Positions 1-5,743 of a stretch of 7,128 nucleotides of DNA are shown piece after piece (position 1 is the stretch's first letter; each line of letters begins with the position of its first letter). The notes under the pieces are model-generated. The model was not told where the DNA came from. It searched no databases and worked only from the letters and a program-made list of their open reading frames with translations. The translations under genes were made by a program, and so were the position numbers. The stretch comes from Dehalococcoidia bacterium (GTDB taxonomy: Bacteria > Chloroflexota > Dehalococcoidia > GIF9 > AB-539-J10), in contig JAOUDT010000060.1 of assembly GCA_029859145.1 (NCBI GenBank), forward strand, positions 1 through 7,128. Reading direction: 5' to 3'.

Positions 1-332
1 CTCATCATAGACAAAGGATGGCAATAACAGAAGCAGGAAAAGAAGCCACTACCCAGTATCAAGTCCGAAAATACCTTGATAATTACACTTTGGTCGAAGT
101 CAGTCCCGTAACAGGGCGCACACATCAAATCAGAATACACCTGTCAGCTATCGGCTGCCCGGTCGTCGGCGACCACACCTACGGAGTTAAATCGGCTCAT
201 CTGGACAGGCAGTTCATTCATGCCTACCGCCTTGGCTTTCGTCTACCATCAACCGGGCAATACCAGGAATTCACGTCTCCCTTACCCACAGACCTTGAGC
301 AGGCGCTGGAACATATAGCTCGAAACGGCTAA
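1..332 (+). CDS. RluA/RluD-family 23S rRNA pseudouridine synthase, C-terminal fragment
   Basis: This is the C-terminal part of a pseudouridine synthase that isomerises uridines in large-subunit rRNA. The reading frame is open to the left edge, reading HHRQRM before the first ATG at position 18, so that ATG is internal and the true start lies outside the window. The family hallmarks visible are the block GKEATTQYQV, then YTLVEVSPVTGRTHQIRIHL and the GCPVVGDHTYG segment, which match the region after the catalytic domain core in RluA/RluC/RluD proteins. The catalytic Asp motif (HRLD) would lie upstream and cannot be seen. The gene ends in TAA at 330-332, and no clear terminator follows. RluD is the most likely member, but the N-terminal S4 domain that would help decide is missing. 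Confidence 0.88.
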   Translation, partial: HHRQRMAITEAGKEATTQYQVRKYLDNYTLVEVSPVTGRTHQIRIHLSAIGCPVVGDHTYGVKSAHLDRQFIHAYRLGFRLPSTGQYQEFTSPLPTDLEQALEHIARNG

Positions 333-374
333 CGGTCTCTACGCATTATTGGTCAGATGGACGGACACAGTTTC

Positions 375-403
375 TTGCACAGAGAAGATTGTTTTGATAT
401 GAT
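375..403 (+). promoter_or_regulatory. sigma70-type promoter of rplY
   Basis: The -35 hexamer TTGCAC (375-380) and the -10 hexamer TATGAT (398-403) are separated by exactly 17 bases. Each differs from consensus by one base. Transcription would start near 410, only about six bases before the rplY ATG at 416. This is a sequence-based prediction. Confidence 0.6.
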
Positions 404-415
404 TAGCAGACCCAA

Positions 416-1108
416 ATGGACAAGATAGAGCTGAAGGTTGCCAACCGAAAGATCCTCGGCAAAAAAGTCAAGCATTTGCGCCGCCAGGGCATTACTCCGG
501 TGCATGTTTTCGGGCATGGCATCGAATCCCTGGCACTCCAGTGCGACGCGAGGGAACTTGAGCGAGTGTTAAGCCAAGCTGGGCAAACAAGGCTTATTAA
601 CCTCAAGCTCGCCAAGGAAAAGAAGCCCAGAACCGTTGTAGTTCGTGAATTCGATAGAGACTGGCGCAAGGGAGAATTGGTTCACGTTGACTTTTATCAG
701 GTCAAGATGGAGGAAAAGATACGGGTAGAGGTTCCTGTTGTCTTGCTTGGGGAAGCACCAGCCCTGAAGTCCAAAACCAACATGCTGGATCATGAACTGG
801 GGACTTTTACTGTAGAGTGTTTGCCGGCAAGAATCCCCAGCAGTATAGAAGTGGACATCAGTTCCCTTGCTGAGCTAGATCAAGCAATACGCGTCAAAGA
901 TATCACGCTGGACAAAGATATTACCGTGATTAACAACCCGGATTTGGTGGTGGCGAAAATCAGTTTGCGACCTGTGGAAAAGGTAGAGGAGAAAGTAGTA
1001 GAGGAAGTAGTAGCGGCGGAGGCAGAGGCAGAAGCGGAGGTGGCGGAGGCGGAGGCTGAAGCTCCCAAAGAGGCTGCGCCAGACCAAAAGAAATCAAAAG
1101 AAACATAG
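416..1108 (+). CDS. rplY: 50S ribosomal protein L25, long CTC/TL5 type
   Basis: This is the 230-residue ribosomal protein L25 of the CTC (TL5) type, which binds 5S rRNA in the large subunit. Residues 1-90 are the L25 domain, opening with IELKVANRKILGKKVKHLRR and containing the GITPVHVFGHG loop. Residues about 95-185 are the C-terminal beta domain typical of the long form (KIRVEVPVVLLGEAP, LDHELGTFTVECLPARIP). Residues about 187-230 form a Glu/Ala-rich low-complexity tail that ends in a Lys-rich stretch. The start at 416 lacks a recognisable Shine-Dalgarno sequence, and the predicted transcription start lies only a few bases upstream, so translation may be close to leaderless. The protein start agrees well with the family. 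No intrinsic terminator is obvious right after the TAG stop. Confidence 0.93.
   Translation: MDKIELKVANRKILGKKVKHLRRQGITPVHVFGHGIESLALQCDARELERVLSQAGQTRLINLKLAKEKKPRTVVVREFDRDWRKGELVHVDFYQVKMEEKIRVEVPVVLLGEAPALKSKTNMLDHELGTFTVECLPARIPSSIEVDISSLAELDQAIRVKDITLDKDITVINNPDLVVAKISLRPVEKVEEKVVEEVVAAEAEAEAEVAEAEAEAPKEAAPDQKKSKET
979..1074 (+). repeat. purine-rich low-complexity repeat coding the acidic tail of L25
   Basis: A run of GAG, GAA, GCG and GCA codons, with imperfect repeats of the GAGGCAGA/GCGGAGG type, encodes alternating Glu and Ala with some Val. The DNA is almost pure purine in places. It is part of rplY and not a separate element. Such tracts can vary in length between close relatives. 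Confidence 0.6.
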
Positions 1109-1179
1109 TCGTCTGACTTGCCTGGCGCTTGATTCTATGCCTGTGCGAATATAGCGGGTCTACCTAGCCACCAAGTCCC

Positions 1180-1188
1180 TGATATAAT
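1180..1188 (+). promoter_or_regulatory. extended -10 promoter of the tup-moa operon
   Basis: TGATATAAT contains a perfect TATAAT (1183-1188) preceded by the TG of an extended -10 element. No convincing -35 hexamer is present at the expected distance (1159-1165 reads TCTACCT), which is tolerable for an extended -10 promoter. Transcription would begin near 1194-1196, just before the structured leader. This is the only good promoter seen between rplY and tupA. Confidence 0.5.
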
Positions 1189-1194
1189 ATCCAG

Positions 1195-1345
1195 AATTAA
1201 ACATTAGCTCTCTCTGAGCTGTCTTGCCTAAAGATAATCCAGGGCAAGCAGACGGTAGGCTGAAAAGCCTCGAGGGCTCAGATAGAAATGTCTGTGCCTC
1301 CCGTGCTTGGAAAGGAGGGGATATGAAGCCTCGGTTTTGGACAGC
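1195..1345 (+). ncRNA. structured leader RNA, candidate Moco/Tuco-type riboswitch
   Basis: This segment can fold into several nested helices readable by eye. A closing stem pairs 1217-1223 with 1339-1345 (GCUGUC with GACAGC plus one G-U). Inside it are a stem at 1223-1227/1242-1246, a stem CAGAC/GUCUG at 1248-1252/1290-1294 that encloses a hairpin AGGCU/AGCCU (1256-1260/1266-1270, loop UGAAA), and a hairpin CCUCC/GGAGG (1297-1301/1314-1318). A small hairpin AGCUC/GAGCU (1205-1219) lies at the 5' end and competes with the closing stem. The element sits between a promoter and an intrinsic terminator, ahead of tungstate transport and molybdopterin genes. Moco riboswitches are known in front of such genes. 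The assignment to that class rests on context and a general resemblance of the GCCUCC...GGAAAGGAGG...GAAGCCUCGG segment. I could not run a covariance model, so the ligand is inferred. Confidence 0.5.
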
Positions 1346-1370
1346 ACCGTTCTTGTGACGGTGCTTTTTT
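1343..1370 (+). terminator. intrinsic terminator in the tup-moa leader
   Basis: A perfect 8-bp stem, AGCACCGT (1343-1350) with ACGGTGCT (1358-1365), has a 7-base loop and runs straight into a T tract (1365-1370). It lies about 145 bases upstream of tupA and downstream of a promoter, so it would stop transcripts before the operon unless prevented. Its left arm shares bases 1343-1345 with the closing stem of the upstream structured RNA, so the two structures compete. This suggests transcription attenuation. Confidence 0.85.
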
Positions 1371-1500
1371 GTTCTCACTTTGTGCTTCCTTGCTACCCAC
1401 CAGGTATTTGCCGAACCAAGATTGGGAAAAGGGCGTAGAGGTAGGGAACAAGTATAAGGCTTCAGTAGTTCACCTCTCATGGAAAGGTTTGTCAAGACAA
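1371..1500 (+). other. leader segment between terminator and tupA, no gene recognised
   Basis: I see no convincing gene or promoter in this stretch. A short frame starting at ATG 1479 would encode 19 residues and stop at 1538, but it has no Shine-Dalgarno sequence and overlaps the tupA start region, so I do not call it. A perfect inverted repeat lies at the right end (1488-1501, listed separately). Confidence 0.5.
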
Positions 1501-1501
1501 A
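1488..1501. promoter_or_regulatory. inverted repeat next to the tupA ribosome binding site
   Basis: TTTGTC-AA-GACAAA is a perfect 6+6 inverted repeat touching the Shine-Dalgarno sequence. It could be a protein operator, or a small hairpin (5-bp stem, CAAG loop) in the mRNA that modulates ribosome access. It may also be chance, given its low GC and short arms. Confidence 0.25.
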
Positions 1502-1508
1502 AGGAGGT
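1501..1508 (+). promoter_or_regulatory. Shine-Dalgarno sequence deciding the tupA start
   Basis: AAGGAGGT is fully complementary to the 3' end of 16S rRNA. With normal spacing it points to a start codon at about 1513-1516, where ACG (1514) is in frame with tupA. No ATG, GTG or TTG is in frame between the upstream stop at 1466 and GTG 1562. Confidence 0.75.
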
Positions 1509-1513
1509 TCTCG

Positions 1514-2437
1514 ACGAAAGGGAACTGGCTCAAGATAGCTTTAGCGGTTCTGGCTACAGCGGTGATCGTTCTGGTTGTGGTAATGGTTCTTGGCTGCAGC
1601 GGGCAAACAGAACCAGAGGTACTAAGGGTGGCGACCACTACCAGCCTATACGACACCGGCTTGTGGGATGCCCTGGAGGACGTATTTGAGGATAGATATG
1701 ACGCCGACTTGCAGATAACGGCTAAAGGCACCGGTGCTGCTCTGGCGTTAGGCAAGAGTGGTGATGTGGATGTAGTTGCCGTTCATGACCCCGCTCAGGA
1801 GGCAGCGTTTATAGCCGGCAACTACTCCGTTAAAGCATTAAACTTTAGTGCGGAGCGAGTCACCTGGGCTTACAATTATTTCATTATCGTAGGCCCAGAG
1901 TCTGACCCCGCAGGCATTGGTAACTTGACTGGGAGCTTGGCTCCAGAAGAAGCTTTCCAAAAAATCCAGCAAGAGGGGAGGGAGGTCCGGGAGGCCGTCA
2001 AATTCGTCTCTCGAGGGGACGAATCGGGAACTCACGGCAAGGAAAAAACCATCTGGGCATCAGCCGGCTACAATTACACAGCAGATATCGTAGGGAATGG
2101 AACAGCCGATAGCTGGTATATCGAAGCTGGGACAGGCATGGGGGCAACCCTGGTCATGGCTGACGAGTTGGTGGCATACACCTTGACAGACAAGGGAACC
2201 TTCCTTGCCTACCAAGGCGACCTGGATTTGGTGCCCTTGCTTGACGAAGGTGATATCCTGCTCAACGTTTACGCGGTGATCATCTGCAAGAACGGCAGCC
2301 ATTATGAGATGGCCGACAATCTGGTGAATTTCCTCAGAGCACCTGAGATTCAGTATTTAATCGCCGGATTTCGGGTGCCTGAATATGGTGAACCACTATT
2401 CTACCCCTGGGGTCCAGAGACTTGCGGGTTGCCATAA
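1514..2437 (+). CDS. tupA: tungstate ABC transporter substrate-binding lipoprotein
   Basis: TupA binds tungstate outside the membrane and delivers it to TupB. From ACG 1514 the protein has 307 residues. It has a Lys-containing N-region (TKGNWLK), a hydrophobic core and a lipobox VLGC with Cys28 as the lipidation site. Mature-domain signatures follow: RVATTTSLYDTGL (residues about 38-50) carries the TTTS oxyanion motif of TupA proteins, then GDVDVVAVHDPAQE, FIIVGPESDPAGI, SRGDESGTHGKE (166-177), and YTLTDKGTFLAY near the C-terminal third. The usual HNDF-like motif reads YNYF here. The only canonical in-frame start is GTG 1562. It lacks a Shine-Dalgarno sequence and would give a 12-residue leader without positive charge, so I prefer 1514 despite its ACG codon. 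The alternatives are a true non-canonical start or a sequence error. This is the first gene of the operon, downstream of the structured leader. Specificity for W over Mo is inferred from the family. Confidence 0.88.
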   Translation, partial: TKGNWLKIALAVLATAVIVLVVVMVLGCSGQTEPEVLRVATTTSLYDTGLWDALEDVFEDRYDADLQITAKGTGAALALGKSGDVDVVAVHDPAQEAAFIAGNYSVKALNFSAERVTWAYNYFIIVGPESDPAGIGNLTGSLAPEEAFQKIQQEGREVREAVKFVSRGDESGTHGKEKTIWASAGYNYTADIVGNGTADSWYIEAGTGMGATLVMADELVAYTLTDKGTFLAYQGDLDLVPLLDEGDILLNVYAVIICKNGSHYEMADNLVNFLRAPEIQYLIAGFRVPEYGEPLFYPWGPETCGLP

Positions 2438-2503
2438 CTGTGCTGACAAGACTACGTACACCGCCAAGTACAAAGCCGATGGGGAGAAATAGCATATTGA
2501 GGC

Positions 2504-2509
2504 AGGTGA
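2504..2509 (+). promoter_or_regulatory. ribosome binding site for tupB
   Basis: AGGTGA lies six bases before the TTG at 2516 and supports that non-ATG start. No better start codon is found close by. Confidence 0.5.
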
Positions 2510-2515
2510 GATCAA

Positions 2516-3202
2516 TTGACTGAGATCTGGGATGGCCTTACCAAGGCTGTGCAACTCTTGATATCCTTCGATCCCCAGTTAATGGAGATTGCCTGGAGAT
2601 CCCTGGGTATCTCGGGGACAGCTTGCCTTCTAGCCTCTCTGATCTGCTTACCGCTGGGGAGCTTGATACACTTCCATCACTTCCGTGGGAAGAGGGCGTT
2701 GATTAATATAATCCAAACGCTGTTCGTCATGCCCACAGTTCTTGTTGGCTTGTTCCTTCTTGTGCTACTTTCGCGGGCCGGGCCACTGGGCTTCTTCGGC
2801 ATACTTTTTACTCCTACCGCCATGGTGATTGGTCAGATGATATTGATCACTCCTCTATTGCTTGGCTTGACCATTTCGGCGTTGAGCGGTGTAAGTCGAG
2901 AAATTGTGGATACCGCTATCTCCCTGGGTGCCAGCAGTTCTCAGACTATCTGGCTTGTGCTGAAGGAGGCAAGGTATGCCGTATTGGCAGCTGTGATAAT
3001 GGGTTTCGCCAGAGCCATATCCGAAGTTGGATGTGCTCTGATGGTTGGCGGGAATATCAGGGGGGCCACCAGGGTCATTACCACAGTAATATCATTGGAG
3101 GCGGGCAAAGGCAACTTAGAGTTGGCAATAGCGCTGGGCATAATTCTTTTGTTTCTGGCACTGGTCATTAACATCGCCCTGAATAGGTTGCAGCAGAGGT
3201 AA
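2516..3202 (+). CDS. tupB: tungstate ABC transporter permease
   Basis: TupB is the membrane subunit that forms the tungstate channel, probably as a homodimer. The 228-residue protein starts with TTG and has about five to six hydrophobic segments (roughly residues 26-50, 62-85, 96-123, 153-175 and 203-222). The conserved cytoplasmic EAA-type loop that docks on the ATPase is visible at about 127-146 (EIVDTAISLGASSSQTIWLV), followed by the segment GFARAISEVGCALMVGGNI, which is strongly typical of TupB/WtpB-like permeases. Length matches the family. A gap of 78 bases separates it from tupA and holds nothing I recognise beyond the ribosome binding site. The gene ends two bases before the tupC ATG, so the two are likely translated together. 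Confidence 0.9.
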   Translation: MTEIWDGLTKAVQLLISFDPQLMEIAWRSLGISGTACLLASLICLPLGSLIHFHHFRGKRALINIIQTLFVMPTVLVGLFLLVLLSRAGPLGFFGILFTPTAMVIGQMILITPLLLGLTISALSGVSREIVDTAISLGASSSQTIWLVLKEARYAVLAAVIMGFARAISEVGCALMVGGNIRGATRVITTVISLEAGKGNLELAIALGIILLFLALVINIALNRLQQR

Positions 3203-3204
3203 CA

Positions 3205-4311
3205 ATGTCCTTGATAGAAGTAGTTGACTTAAGCCACACCTATGGTGAGCGGGAGGTATTGAAAGCCCTAAACTTAGGTATTGGCAAAGGTGAGGTTTTT
3301 GCACTAATTGGGCCAACCGGGGCAGGCAAGACGACGCTTTTGCGTATCATGGACCTGCTGGAGGTGCCTTGCGCGGGGGAAATCTATTTTGACGGTAAAG
3401 GCATCCCACGCTCGGGAACACAGAGATTGGAGATACGTCGCCGGATGTCATTTATACACCAGAAACCACAGGTATTTGATTCGAGTGTCTACGACAATGT
3501 TGCCTGTGGTTTAAGGTGGAGGGGGGAGAAAGGGAATAGGATTGCCCAGAAAGTTGACCATATTCTGGAAATGGTGGAATTGGCAGGCTATAAGAATAGA
3601 AACGCCCGGACACTTTCCGGAGGGGAGGCGCAGAGAGTAGCATTAGCCAGGTCACTTGTGCTCGAACCCGAGGTGTTGCTGTTGGACGAGCCGACAGCTA
3701 ACCTTGACCCTGTTTCCACACAGAAGATCGAGCGGTTGATTTCATATGTTGCCAGGCAACGCAACACTACCATGATAGTGGCCACGCATGATATGTCTCA
3801 AGGGCAGCAACTCGCTGACAGGATAGGAGTGCTTCTTGATGGCAAACTTGTCCAAACGGGCGACGCCAAAGATATCTTCCGTTCGCCCCAAAACGAAGAG
3901 GTTGCTCGTTTCGTCGGTATGGAAAACATCCTAGAAGGCGTAGTGATTGCAGGCAACGAAGGTATAGCCATGATAAATGTAGGTGACGATGTCATACAGG
4001 CAGTTTCCAGTTATCCGGTTGGGAAAGAAGTATATGCTTGCGTCAGACCTGAAGATATCACATTACACATAGCTGATAGCTGTCACCAGACAGCAGTCAG
4101 GAGTTCTGCGAGGAATTCCTTTCAGACCAAGGTTACCGGAGTAACCACCATCGGACCGCTTAGCCAGGTGGAAATGAATTGTGGCTTTCGCCTAGTAGCC
4201 TTGGTCACCAAAATATCGGCAGAAGAACTGGATTTACAGGCGGGAAGGGAAGTCTATGCTACTTTCAAAGCTACCGGAGTGCATATAATGGAAAGGAAGC
4301 CTCACCAATGA
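3205..4311 (+). CDS. tupC: tungstate ABC transporter ATP-binding protein with C-terminal MOP/TOBE-like domain
   Basis: TupC hydrolyses ATP to drive tungstate import. All ABC ATPase motifs are intact in this 368-residue protein: Walker A GPTGAGKTT (residues 36-44), Q-loop Gln86, signature LSGGEAQR (137-144), Walker B VLLLDEP with Glu162, D-loop NLDP (166-169) and the switch His195 (ATHD). Residues about 240-368 form an added domain with VRPEDI (280-285) and a MOP-like repeat starting at SARNSF (301-306). Such domains bind molybdate or tungstate in ModC-like proteins and can inhibit transport when metal is plentiful; that role here is inferred. The ATG lies two bases after the tupB stop, with AGAGGT just upstream. 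The TGA stop overlaps the moaA start (ATGA), so tupC and moaA are translationally coupled. ModC/WtpC is an alternative name; the TupA/TupB partners favour TupC. Confidence 0.88.
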   Translation: MSLIEVVDLSHTYGEREVLKALNLGIGKGEVFALIGPTGAGKTTLLRIMDLLEVPCAGEIYFDGKGIPRSGTQRLEIRRRMSFIHQKPQVFDSSVYDNVACGLRWRGEKGNRIAQKVDHILEMVELAGYKNRNARTLSGGEAQRVALARSLVLEPEVLLLDEPTANLDPVSTQKIERLISYVARQRNTTMIVATHDMSQGQQLADRIGVLLDGKLVQTGDAKDIFRSPQNEEVARFVGMENILEGVVIAGNEGIAMINVGDDVIQAVSSYPVGKEVYACVRPEDITLHIADSCHQTAVRSSARNSFQTKVTGVTTIGPLSQVEMNCGFRLVALVTKISAEELDLQAGREVYATFKATGVHIMERKPHQ

Positions 4312-5285
4312 CTGGCATTCTTGATTCTTTCGGACGAAGCATAAATTACCTGCGGATTTCAGCTACCGACCGGTGTAACATGCGCTGCATCTATTGCATG
4401 CCGCCCGAAGGTGTTCCGCAGATGTCACATAGCGAGATCCTCTCGTACGAGGAGATTCGGACTGTTGCCCAGGCAGCGGCAGAACTGGGCGTTAACAAGG
4501 TGAGGCTTACTGGTGGCGAGCCTCTGGTTAGGGCCGAGTTGCCCAAGCTCATCAAGATGCTCTCTCAAATCGATGGAATCCAAGAGCTGTCTTTGACGAC
4601 AAACGGGACGCTTCTGAAGAACCACGCTCGGAAACTTAAGCAAGCGGGCTTGTCCAGAGTCAATGTGAGCCTGGATACACTCAAAGAGGACAGATTTCAA
4701 TACATAGCCCGCCTCGGAAAACTGAAAGATGTCCTGGAAGGCATCGAGACCGCCAAGAAGGTCGGGCTCCAACCAGTCAGGGTGAATATAGTAGTCATGC
4801 GGGGCATAAACGATGATGAGATACTGGATTTTGCCAGGATGAGCTACGAAAACGAATCCCATGTCCGATTCATTGAGCTTATGCCCTTTAAGGGTATAGC
4901 AGAGTCTGTACCTTCCATCGAAGTGCGACAACATATTGGTATGATTGGCAAGCTTGAGCCCTGTCCGTCCATAACCGGCAATGGGCCTGCTACATACTAT
5001 CGCCTGGCAGGAGCCAAGGGCACCATAGGCTTCATCAGTCCCCTGACCGAGCTTTCCTTTTGCTCCCGGTGTAACCGAATGCGGCTTACTCCAGATGGCA
5101 AGCTCCGCCCTTGCCTTCTGGGAGAAGACGAGATTGACTTAAAAGTGCCACTACGCAATAATGCCTCGATGGAGCAACTGAAGCTCCTCATTCTGAAGGC
5201 AGTTGCTTCTAAGCCAGAGCATCATCATTTGAAGGAAACAAACGACAGGCCAGTGAAGCGAAAAATGTCGCAGATCGGAGGTTGA
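4308..5285 (+). CDS. moaA: GTP 3',8-cyclase, radical SAM enzyme MoaA
   Basis: MoaA uses two 4Fe-4S clusters and SAM to turn GTP into 3',8-cyclo-7,8-dihydro-GTP, the first step of molybdopterin synthesis. The 325-residue protein has the radical SAM triad in CNMRCIYC (Cys23, Cys27, Cys30), the SAM-contacting GGEPL motif, and the second cluster ligands Cys252, Cys255 and Cys269 in FCSRCNRMRL and LRPCL. It ends in the Gly-Gly tail (MSQIGG) known to be needed in MoaA. I start at ATG 4308, which overlaps the tupC stop and follows AAGGAAG (4293-4299); the frame is open further upstream, but that extension lies inside tupC and has no family similarity. It is the fourth gene of the operon and is followed by moaC after 2 bases. 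Confidence 0.96.
   Translation: MTGILDSFGRSINYLRISATDRCNMRCIYCMPPEGVPQMSHSEILSYEEIRTVAQAAAELGVNKVRLTGGEPLVRAELPKLIKMLSQIDGIQELSLTTNGTLLKNHARKLKQAGLSRVNVSLDTLKEDRFQYIARLGKLKDVLEGIETAKKVGLQPVRVNIVVMRGINDDEILDFARMSYENESHVRFIELMPFKGIAESVPSIEVRQHIGMIGKLEPCPSITGNGPATYYRLAGAKGTIGFISPLTELSFCSRCNRMRLTPDGKLRPCLLGEDEIDLKVPLRNNASMEQLKLLILKAVASKPEHHHLKETNDRPVKRKMSQIGG
5277..5281 (+). promoter_or_regulatory. ribosome binding site that sets the moaC start
   Basis: GGAGG lies six bases before ATG 5288. This favours that ATG over the in-frame TTG at 5282, which is only one base from the Shine-Dalgarno sequence. Confidence 0.7.
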
Positions 5286-5287
5286 GA

Positions 5288-5743
5288 ATGGAGTCAGGGC
5301 CAGTCAACATGATAGACGTTACCCGGAAGAAAGACACGGTACGCCAAGCAGTGGCCAAAGGCAAGGTGCAGATGAAGCGCCCCACCTTAGATCTTATCCG
5401 CAAAGGGAAATTGGAGAAAGGAGACGTCTTGGCCGTAGCCAAAACGGCTGGAATCTTGGCCGCGAAAGAGACTCACCGTCTTATACCTCTCTGTCATCCT
5501 CTCCAGCTTAGCCACATCTCAGTTGAATTCGATCTCACCGACAGGGGCAGTTTTGTTGGAATCACTGCCAGCGCCAAGGGCATAGGGAAAACAGGCTTTG
5601 AAATGGAGGCGCTGGTAGCGGTATCTGTAAGCGCGCTGACTATCTATGACATGTGCAAGGCAGTGGATAGAAGCATGACTATCGGAGACATTCGCCTGGT
5701 GAAGAAGAGCGGTGGCAAAAGTGGACTTTATCTAGCTGACTAA
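5288..5743 (+). CDS. moaC: cyclic pyranopterin monophosphate synthase MoaC
   Basis: MoaC converts the MoaA product into cyclic pyranopterin monophosphate, the second half of the first step of Mo/W cofactor synthesis. The 151-residue protein is of normal length. Expected active-site residues are all visible: Lys44 (EKGDV), Cys69-His70 in LIPLCHPL, Glu105 and Glu107 in GFEMEAL, Asp121 and Lys124 in YDMCKA. These match the catalytic positions K51, H77, E112, E114, D128 and K131 of the E. coli enzyme. The C-terminal GGKSGLY block is also conserved. It is the last gene of the operon within view and runs 12 bases into the convergent protease gene, with no terminator between them. No moaB, moaE or moeA is found in this window. 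Confidence 0.96.
   Translation: MESGPVNMIDVTRKKDTVRQAVAKGKVQMKRPTLDLIRKGKLEKGDVLAVAKTAGILAAKETHRLIPLCHPLQLSHISVEFDLTDRGSFVGITASAKGIGKTGFEMEALVAVSVSALTIYDMCKAVDRSMTIGDIRLVKKSGGKSGLYLAD

Noticed and set aside
1106..1120. Possible rplY terminator from AGTC/GACT after the stop codon.
   Set aside because: The stem is only four base pairs and no T tract follows.
1187..1324. ATATCC (1187-1192) could pair with GGATAT (1319-1324) to close the leader structure.
   Set aside because: The left arm overlaps the -10 element and lies upstream of the predicted transcription start, so it would not be in the RNA.
1479..1538. Short frame of 19 codons starting at ATG 1479, a possible leader peptide.
   Set aside because: It has no Shine-Dalgarno sequence, no recognisable composition, and overlaps the tupA ribosome binding site and start.
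1369..1689. Open frame of 106 codons on the plus strand over the tupA start.
   Set aside because: It overlaps tupA in another frame, has no family similarity, and its start lies within the terminator T tract.
4179..4307. N-terminal extension of the moaA frame upstream of 4308.
   Set aside because: It lies inside tupC, and the MoaA family begins at the 4308 ATG, which has a ribosome binding site.
4425..4934. Minus-strand open frame of 169 codons within moaA.
   Set aside because: It is a shadow of moaA; the translation shows no known domain while the plus strand has full MoaA motifs.
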